A DNA stretch of 22,898 nt, taken from NCBI GenBank assembly GCA_037144095.1, contig JBAWXL010000034.1, forward strand, positions 1 to 22,898, read 5' to 3'. The translations under genes were made by a program, and so were the position numbers. Shown piece by piece: positions 1 to 6,600 of the stretch; position 1 is the stretch's first letter, and each line of letters begins with the position of its first letter. Under the pieces are notes generated by a model. The model did no database searches. It was not told the DNA's origin and saw only the letters and a list, made by a program, of their open reading frames with translations. The DNA comes from CAIXTV01 sp037144095 (GTDB lineage: Bacteria; Bacteroidota; Bacteroidia; Bacteroidales; CAIXTV01).

Positions 1-877
1 TAAAACATTGAGCACGCCAAAGTATGTCGCTCTGGTATAATTGTGCATAATCAATGAATTTTTTGTTCATTTTTATTCTTCGTTCTTTATATTCTTGCAA
101 AAAATCAACAATTTCTAAAGCCGAAAGTATCACATCAACCGAATGTTTTTCTTTAGGGATTGGGATTCCGCCAACGCACATGTATGAATCGCCAATGGTT
201 TTAATTTTCTCAAGTCCGTGTTTTAGTATGATATCATCAAAAGTTGAAAAACAATAATTCAGTTCTGTAATCAGCTCAACTGTTGATAGTTGTTCGGTAA
301 GTATTGAAAAATCTTTGAAATCAGTAAACATCACTGTACATTGATCATAATTATTAGCAATTAAACCCTGATGATTTTTTAGCTTTTCTATGATGACGGT
401 GGGCAAAATATTGATGAGTAATTTTTCTGATTTGTCTTTTTCGCTGATTAAAGATTGATTGATGGTTTCAATTTCATTTTTTTTAGCACTAATCTCTTTA
501 TTTAATTCAGTTAAGATTTGATTTGATCTTACTAAAGCTATTTGTTTGTGTTTTACAATAAGAAGCAACATGCCAACCGTCATAAAAAGCATCAACCCTA
601 CAAAAGCATTCCAAAATGATATCAGAAGATTAGAATAGGTATTATTGCTCAATATTTCTGATACCCACCATATTGTGGCAGAGAAAATGGCGGTGAAAAT
701 AATGACAGGTTTTTTGGAACCTCTGTACAGCGCAAGTAAAGAAATGGGAATCAGATAAAAAATAGAGAAGGATATTTCATAACCTGTTATATAATCAAGA
801 AAGCCAATTCCTGATATCAGCACAAGGGCTATTGCGGTTACAAGATATTGATTATTCAGATGTTTAAAATAAATCAT
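1..877 (-). CDS. Membrane-anchored class III adenylate cyclase, partial (3' end outside window)
   Basis: The reading frame is open from an ATG at 877 to the window edge, giving 292 residues and no stop. Residues about 11-108 hold four hydrophobic segments, including a DYITGYEISFSIFYLIP stretch like the N-terminal sensor regions of many bacterial nucleotide cyclases. A coiled linker (about 110-150) leads into the conserved KLLINILP signalling helix, then the cyclase domain. The first metal-binding Asp is D186 (MFTDFKDF) and the second D230 (KTIGDSYMCVGG). K226, just before TIGD, is the residue type that selects adenine rather than guanine. The RxGxHTG motif and the D..WG..VN segment are not reached within the window. 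The expected product makes cAMP from ATP at the inner membrane. It lies 86 bp behind a second cyclase on the same strand and has its own -7 box. Function is inferred from family motifs; the truncation prevents judging catalytic completeness. Confidence 0.88.
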   Translation of the reverse strand, partial: MIYFKHLNNQYLVTAIALVLISGIGFLDYITGYEISFSIFYLIPISLLALYRGSKKPVIIFTAIFSATIWWVSEILSNNTYSNLLISFWNAFVGLMLFMTVGMLLLIVKHKQIALVRSNQILTELNKEISAKKNEIETINQSLISEKDKSEKLLINILPTVIIEKLKNHQGLIANNYDQCTVMFTDFKDFSILTEQLSTVELITELNYCFSTFDDIILKHGLEKIKTIGDSYMCVGGIPIPKEKHSVDVILSALEIVDFLQEYKERRIKMNKKFIDYAQLYQSDILWRAQCF

Positions 878-914
878 TGGGCAAACTGCTTTTTTGTATT
901 GGTTTTGTGGGTTG

Positions 915-922
915 CAAAATTA
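915..922 (-). promoter_or_regulatory. Putative -7 promoter box of the first cyclase
   Basis: The minus strand reads TAATTTTG here, an exact match to the Bacteroidota TAnnTTTG -7 consensus, followed by CA. Transcription would start near 908, about 30 nt before the ATG at 877. No TTG -33 element is seen at 17-23 bp, so support is the -7 box and its position only. It implies that this cyclase can be transcribed independently of the cyclase upstream. Confidence 0.45.
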
Positions 923-963
923 CAACAATTTTCAGTTTGCTTCACATACCCGATTAATAAATT

Positions 964-2304
964 CTATGAATTATTTTCAACAAAATACATATCAATTTCA
1001 CCCATGCCTTTAGCTTCAATTTTACCTCGATACGTACATGAAAATTGATTTTTTACCAATTCATAAGTTGCTTGCGAAATATTAACTTTCCCTATTTCGC
1101 CATTTGCTTCCATGCGGGATGCGATATTTACTGCATCACCCCACACGTCATAAACAAACTTCTTTTTACCAATTACTCCTGCAATTAGTTCGCCTGTGTG
1201 GACTCCAACGCGCATTTCCCATGTGTCTAATCCTTTTGAAATCCGATCGGTATTCCATTTTGCTACCCAATTATGCATTTCGCAAGCTGCACCAACTGCA
1301 TCAATAGCGTTGCTGGTGTTTTCGATTGGAAGCCCTCCTGCACACATATAGGCATCTCCAATGGTTTTGATTTTTTCAAGATTATGCTTTTCGATGATGT
1401 CGTCAAAAGCCATGAAGAATTGATTAAGTATTTGCAATAGTTCTTTAGGTGTAATGGCAGATGCCGACTTTGAAAATGCCTGAAAATCTGTAAAAAGAAT
1501 CGTAACCATTTTGTAATAGCGGGGTATTGAAAAACCTTTTTCTTTCAGTTCTTCTGCTGTTGCAGCCGGAAGAATATTAAGCAAAAGTTTATCACTTTTC
1601 TTTTTTTCTGCTTGAAGTTGATGAGTTCGCTCTTCCACTTTTTGTTCCAATTCTTCCATTAATTTCGTAAAGGCAAGTTCCGATTCTTTTCTTGCAGTGA
1701 TATCTGTTCTGATTGTGAGATATTTAAAAGGTTTTCCTTGTTCATCAAGAAATGGGACAATGGCTGTATCTAACCAAAAAAGGCTTCCATCTTTTGCCTT
1801 ATTCAGGACTTCATTTCTCCAAACTTTACCCTCCTGGATTGTCTCCCATAAGTTGCGGAAAAACTCTTTTGAGTGATAATTTGCCTTTATAATTTTATGG
1901 TCTTTCCCAATAAGTTCGTCTTTATAATATTTTGTGATTTCGCAAAAATTATCATTCACCGAGGTAATTTTTCCCTCATTATCAGTAATTGCCACAATGG
2001 AGGCTTTATCGAGTGCATATTTATAGTCTGATAACTCTTTGATATTCTGAGATAATTTGATGTTGGTGTGTTTAAGTTGTTCAATGCTATATTGAAATGG
2101 TCTATAAAAAAGAAAGTACAAAAACGGAAAAATCAAAATCGAAAGTAATATTGGGTCGATGATTATTTGTGCAATATCAGAAAGCGTGAACCAATCTTCC
2201 AGAAAATACATGATAATAGTTTCAAACAGAAATATAATGAGAGTGAGAAGCGAAATAAGCGGGAAAGCTGATTTTATGGGGTTTATACGTTTAAATTTAA
2301 GCAT
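964..2304 (-). CDS. PAS-domain class III adenylate cyclase
   Basis: This is a 446-residue membrane sensor predicted to make cAMP. Two hydrophobic segments lie at about 14-34 and 47-67. A PAS domain spans about 92-208, with the typical end DITARKESE. A coiled helix (about 210-240) joins it to KLLLNILP, and the catalytic domain runs from about 258 to 440. Metal-binding aspartates are D273 (FTDF) and D317 (TIGDAYMCAGG). The adenine-selecting pair is K313 and D386 (VYDVWGD). N393 and R397 (VNIASRM) match the transition-state residues, so the active site looks complete and adenylate-specific. The ATG at 2304 is preferred because the hydrophobic N-terminus follows directly. It is paralogous to the next gene on the same strand, with which it shares the transducer helix and the catalytic motifs. 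The PAS ligand cannot be read from the sequence. Confidence 0.93.
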   Translation of the reverse strand: MLKFKRINPIKSAFPLISLLTLIIFLFETIIMYFLEDWFTLSDIAQIIIDPILLSILIFPFLYFLFYRPFQYSIEQLKHTNIKLSQNIKELSDYKYALDKASIVAITDNEGKITSVNDNFCEITKYYKDELIGKDHKIIKANYHSKEFFRNLWETIQEGKVWRNEVLNKAKDGSLFWLDTAIVPFLDEQGKPFKYLTIRTDITARKESELAFTKLMEELEQKVEERTHQLQAEKKKSDKLLLNILPAATAEELKEKGFSIPRYYKMVTILFTDFQAFSKSASAITPKELLQILNQFFMAFDDIIEKHNLEKIKTIGDAYMCAGGLPIENTSNAIDAVGAACEMHNWVAKWNTDRISKGLDTWEMRVGVHTGELIAGVIGKKKFVYDVWGDAVNIASRMEANGEIGKVNISQATYELVKNQFSCTYRGKIEAKGMGEIDMYFVENNS

Positions 2305-2401
2305 ATATTGTGGAGGTTTTATCTTCTGTTGTCATGAGTTTCGAAAATTATTCTAATTGCTAAATCACTTTCGATGAATGTTTTCTTATAGTAATCTTAC
2401 A

Positions 2402-2653
2402 CTAAAAGTCCAACTTCCCCTGATTGCTCACATTAATTTCCTTTGGTGCCACTTTGAAAGTAGTCTTTGTAGAAAACGGCACCTGAATGCTGTTGCCCTT
2501 CAAGAGGCTTTCTCTCGCTTCGAACAAAAAGTTATTGTTGCGTTTAGAGTTGAAAGACAGGTTGATATAAATCAAATCGATAAAACTTTTGGGGTATTCT
2601 TTGTGCAAAAGTTTCAGAATATTGAGCTTATCGACAAAAATGAGTTTATTCAT
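2402..2653 (-). pseudogene. Remnant of an N6-adenine/N4-cytosine-type DNA methyltransferase (N-terminal fragment)
   Basis: An 83-codon frame from an ATG at 2653 (a TTG at 2674 could extend it by seven codons) resembles the start of site-specific DNA methyltransferases. Those proteins typically begin NKLxxGDNLxIL and soon reach DLIYIDPPFNSxRNYN. Here the same layout reads NKLIFVDKLNIL at residues 2-13 and DLIYINLSFNSKRNNNFLF at about 26-44. The catalytic (D/N)PP(Y/F) motif has become NLSF at 31-34, and GDNL has become VDKL. The rest of the enzyme is missing: the frame stops at 2402, only 97 bp before the PAS-cyclase gene, and the adjacent minus-strand frame I read shows no continuation. The family call rests on motif layout only. 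I infer a dead fragment of a former modification or restriction-modification gene. A short unrelated protein is the alternative. Confidence 0.55.
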
Positions 2654-2674
2654 GTTGTTTGAATTATTTGTCAA

Positions 2675-3017
2675 AAATACTAAACCTTTTTAAATATGGG
2701 ATGATTATGAAATAGGCAAAAAAACCTTCTTTATTTTTAAACCTTAATAAAAATAAAATATCCCCCCAACACAAAATCTTCTATCCTTATTTTCCTGAAT
2801 CTTTTCAAGAAGCTTAGAAGGTTGGGGCTGTCTTGTTTGTTACATTTCTATTAAGGTTGAAGAAATATTGAAAAAGGTTTTCGTGATTATAATTGATATA
2901 TTAATTGAAACGCAATACCCAAAATGAAAGCTATGCTTGTTCCTAATTTTAATTTGTTCATTCTATGTAAATTGTTGCATCAAAAATAATATTTTTATTC
3001 AATATTGAATTATTTTA
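2675..3017. other. Intergenic region with one GC-rich inverted repeat
   Basis: No credible gene is seen in this stretch. The only clear structure is an imperfect inverted repeat: CCCCAAC at 2764-2770 pairs with GTTGGGG at 2821-2827, and CTTCT at 2778-2782 pairs with AGAAG at 2816-2820, with a seven-base bulge on the left side. No T-tract follows, so it is a poor terminator candidate and its role is unknown. Confidence 0.5.
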
Positions 3018-3025
3018 TACTTTTG
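3018..3025 (+). promoter_or_regulatory. Putative -7 promoter box of the 3032-3101 hairpin transcript
   Basis: TACTTTTG matches TAnnTTTG exactly and is followed by CA. The predicted transcription start (about 3032) lies only a few bases before a long hairpin and T-tract, so a transcript would be very short unless it reads through. No TTG is present 17-23 bp upstream, which weakens the call. Confidence 0.4.
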
Positions 3026-3031
3026 CAGCGA

Positions 3032-3101
3032 AGAAAAGTAAAAGCCTTTAATCATAGCTTATCTTTAATAAAGGTAAGAAATGGATTAAGGGCTTTTTTT
3101 T
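3032..3101 (+). ncRNA. Candidate short structured RNA or attenuator ending in a T8 tract
   Basis: The outer stem pairs 3040-3053 (AAAAGCCTTTAATC) with 3084-3097 (GATTAAGGGCTTTT), 14 pairs with one G-U wobble. A second, inner hairpin pairs 3058-3066 (CTTATCTTT) with 3070-3078 (AAAGGTAAG) around an AAT loop, nine pairs with one G-U. Eight Ts (3094-3101) end the structure. A -7 box sits seven bases before the expected start. This arrangement fits either a roughly 70-nt small RNA with its own intrinsic terminator or an attenuator in front of the repeat ORF, whose first possible start codon follows the T-tract by one base. It could also simply be a terminator for an unseen transcript. No RNA family is recognised. 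Confidence 0.4.
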
Positions 3102-3102
3102 A

Positions 3103-3624
3103 TTGAATTCAACTAAAGTCCTCGCAAAAAAAAATCAGATTAATACATCTAACATGCGCACGCCGGCATTTGTTGAACACACGCTAGCATCTGCTAAGCA
3201 CAGGGTGGCATCTACTAAAAACTCGCCCGCATCTGCTAAACTTACATTAGCATCTGCTAAAATGAAAAAAGCATCTGCTACGGTGAGTTTAGCATCTGCT
3301 AAAATGGAAAAAGCATCTGCTACGGTGAATTTAGCATCTGCTAAAGCGAAAAAAGCATCTGCTAGGGTGAATTTAGCATCTGCTGAAGAGAAGAAAGCAT
3401 CTGCTAGGGTGAGTTTAGCATCTGCTAGGATGAGTTTAGCATCTGCTAAAATGAAAAAAGCATCTGCTAAAGAGAAAAAATCATATGCTAGGGTGAATTT
3501 AGCATCTGCTAAAGAGAAGAAATCATATGCTAGGGTGAGTTTAGCAGATGAAAAAATGAGTTCAGCATGGGCATTAATTTTGCGAATAGACTCTAATATT
3601 TACAATATGTTAACAAATAAATAA
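3103..3624 (+). CDS. Hypothetical Ala/Lys-rich heptad-repeat protein (may be non-coding)
   Basis: One frame stays open through the whole 21-bp array and gives up to 173 residues from a TTG at 3103, or 156 from an ATG at 3154. The protein is almost entirely seven-residue units that alternate between a basic form (ASAKMKK) and a more hydrophobic form (ASARVNL). Two units are SYARVxL, and the last is ADEKMSS before a short unrelated tail. No signal peptide or known domain is visible. Because 21 is divisible by three, an open frame in one unit is carried through all units, so openness is weak evidence for coding. In favour of coding, there are no indels and many variants are single-codon changes (AAA, AGG, ACG, GAA at one position). 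I do not recognise a family and infer no function. Confidence 0.3.
   Translation: MNSTKVLAKKNQINTSNMRTPAFVEHTLASAKHRVASTKNSPASAKLTLASAKMKKASATVSLASAKMEKASATVNLASAKAKKASARVNLASAEEKKASARVSLASARMSLASAKMKKASAKEKKSYARVNLASAKEKKSYARVSLADEKMSSAWALILRIDSNIYNMLTNK
3145..3585 (+). repeat. Tandem array of a 21-bp repeat, about 21 units
   Basis: Units start with GCATCTGCTA-like sequence exactly every 21 bp at 3187, 3208, 3229, 3250 and on to 3544 and 3565, with degenerate units at 3145 and 3166. Most internal units alternate two forms, giving a 42-bp higher-order repeat: one continues AAAATGAAAAAA, the other A(C/G)GGTGA(G/A)TTT. Where the second form meets the next unit a 16-bp inverted repeat is formed, TTTAGCATCTGCTAAA (for example 3288-3303). 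Spacing never changes by a single base. Two units near 3481 and 3523 carry TCATATGCTA instead of GCATCTGCTA. Confidence 0.93.
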
Positions 3625-3691
3625 TTCTTTCATAAACAATACCTATCAGCCTATCAACCTATTAGCATCCTTCAGCCTAAACCCCTTCCAA

Positions 3692-6600
3692 CTACTCTTT
3701 AACCACTTTTTTCAGCTCAATCCCATTCCTACGAATGAGTTTCAGCATATAAACTCCTTGTGAGAAGTTTTTAGTTTGCACAATGGTTTTCTCCATAAAA
3801 CTACCTTCAAATATCATTTGTCCAATCGGATTGATGATTTCAAACCCAATTTTTTCATTATTTCCTTTTGCTTCAATAGTGATTTCGTCGGATGCCGGAT
3901 TGGGATAGATGCTAATGGCACCTGGTTCTTCAAATTCATCAAGACCCACATTTGCCAGATGCAGTATGAAAATGAAAACATGCCGTATATTAGAAGTATC
4001 TGAAGGGCATCCGTTTATCGTAACAATATCATAATAATCGCCCTCAATAGTTGCAGTGTAGGTTTGTTGATTTGCCCCCGGAATCATCCCGTTTTGATTG
4101 TACCATTGATTTCCTGTGGCAGTATTAGAAGAGAGCACATTTCCGTTTTGTATAACTACAGGAGCAGGTGGAATGGGATGTACGACGAGGTTGGTAATTA
4201 CAATGCTGTCGCACCCTGAGGCATTCAGAAGGGTATCCGTATAAGTACCTGTTGTAGCATAAAAATGCGTGCCGATATGAAAAGTATCGCCCTGACATAT
4301 TGCAGGGTTTAGCGTCATTTGTTGTTTTTCCTGCACCGTGAGATGAATGGTCAACAAACTATCGCATCCAAACGACGAAAGCAAAGTGTCTTGATAAGTG
4401 CCTGAAATAGCGTAATTATGTGTGCCTATCGAATACGTTTCTCCATTGCAAATAACAGGATTCAGTGTGGTTTGTGTGATAGGATGAACTGTTAGATTGG
4501 TGGTTATGATGCTATCGCAACCTAATGAAGTGCTCATCGTATCTAAATATATTCCGCTGTTCGAATAGCTATGCGTTCCAACCGAAAAGCTTTCGCCCTG
4601 ACAAATGGAAGGATTTAGAAAATGCTGAATAGTAGGAAAAACGATTACCGAAACACTGTCTACACCCACGCAGCCCCCATTGATAGAAGAAGTTAGTGTA
4701 TAAGTGCCACTTGCTGCCATGGAAACCGTATTGATGAGAGGGTTTTGCAATGTACTTACAAATCCATCGGGTCCCGACCAATGATAGGTGTTGGCTGAGG
4801 TGGCAAAAGAAGTCAATTGAAGCCCTTCACCCGAACATAGCGGACTATTGCTTCCAGCCGTTGGACTTGTTTCTGATACGACGCCAACTGTTGTGTTTAA
4901 AGTATAAAAGCAGGGCGTGTTTCCCTGTGTGGAAATCAGGCACGAGTAGTTTGTGCTTGTGGTTGGGCTTACGCTGATGGAAGAGGATGTTTCCCCACCC
5001 GGCGACCACTGATAACTTAAGGCTCCGGCAGGAGCCGTAAGAGTGGCAGATTGACCCAAACAAATGGTGTCGGGTGCAATGATTTCATAAGGCTGACACG
5101 AACAATCAAGATAAGCATAGCCGAAATGCGCTCCGGGCACACAATCGGCAGAAGTGAAACGGATTTTAACACTTTGTCCGATATAAGCGGAAAGATTGAT
5201 GCTGATGGGAGTCCAAGGTTTATAATACACCGAACTATTCAGCGGCGATTGAATAAAAGAAGCATTGGGCAATGCCACCGAATATATTCCACATGGAATC
5301 AAATTTCCATTTGGATCGTATAATTCAATCTTGAAAAAAGGTTGAATATTGTAAGTGTGATTACTATTTTGGAAAACAACGGCATAATGATAAGTGAAAT
5401 TCGTGTTGGCTTCTGTAACTTGAAAAGTTTGTTCGATGGAAGCGGCATTATATTCTTCGTCAGTGGCAGCATTGCCCAGCCTAAGCGACTTTGTACCACT
5501 AAACACTTTCGGGAAACCTCCATAAGGATCGGTTCCCATGGTCATAATGGCAAAGTTTAAACCGGAAGTAGAATTAAAAACTTGTGGAACATAAACCGGT
5601 GTGGGAGCATTGGTCAAACCACTGACAGGATTGCCGGAAGTTCCATACCATCCTGTTAAACCATTTTCAAAACCCAAATTATTACAAGGAGGTTGAATAG
5701 GAGTAGGAGGGGGATAATAAACACTCAAGCCAAAGGCTCCCCCTGTGATGTTATTGTTTCTCCAAAATCGAATGTAAATGGTAGAATCAGGTGTTAATCC
5801 AGATTGATAAATCATTGGCATAGCAGTATTATTACTGCTATTATCGTCGCAAGCAATCAAAGTTAAAGCACCGCAATTTCCTGAATAGATCGCCATCCCA
5901 CCATTCACTATTCCCTGGTTTTGCGAGTCGAATATCAATATGCCTGATGCAGGGACCACTACTTTAAACCAAACATCGGCTCCAATATAAGCAGCACATC
6001 CCGGGGCAGGCACTCCTGCTGAGGCAGTTGCCCCTGCGTTGGTATAAGTTGTGTAAACGCAAACAGTATCAGGAATAATGCTAATAGCACCTGAACAATC
6101 GTCATTTATAGGAATTGGCGGGTCGTAAACACATAAACCGAAAGTCCAGCCATTGAGGTTGTTGTTTCGCCAAAAACGAATATATATCGTGGTACCTGGC
6201 GTTAATCCAGATTTATTAATCATCGGCATTAAAGGATAATTGCTGCTGTTATCATTACAGGCTATCAAACTTAATGAACCGCAACTGCCCGAATATATTG
6301 TCATGCCTCCATCTCCCGATACACTACTATTGTTTTGCGAATCGAAAATCAAATGCCCTGAAGGAGGAACAACCACGCTAAACCAAACATCTGTTCCAAT
6401 ATAATTTGCACATCCCGGAGAAGGAACTCCGGATGAAGCAGTTGCATACACATTTGAAAAAGTTGAATAGGAACATGTTGTCCCGGGAGTAATTGCAATA
6501 GCTCCCGAACATTCATCATTGATAGGAACCATTGGGTCGTAAACACACAAACCAAATTCAAATCCGTATAAAGAATTATTATTCCAAATTCTGATAAATA

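Noticed and set aside
54..1307. Plus-strand ORFs of about 65 codons over the cyclase genes
   Set aside because: They lie opposite well-supported cyclase coding sequence and encode no recognisable protein.
964..2304. Guanylate cyclase
   Set aside because: The specificity positions are Lys (K313) and Asp (D386), the adenylate-type pair, not Glu and Cys.
2378..2662. Plus-strand ORF of 94 codons over the methyltransferase fragment
   Set aside because: The minus-strand frame carries the methyltransferase-like motif layout; the plus-strand product resembles nothing.
2764..2827. Intrinsic terminator
   Set aside because: The stem has a seven-base bulge and a large loop, and no T-tract follows on either strand.
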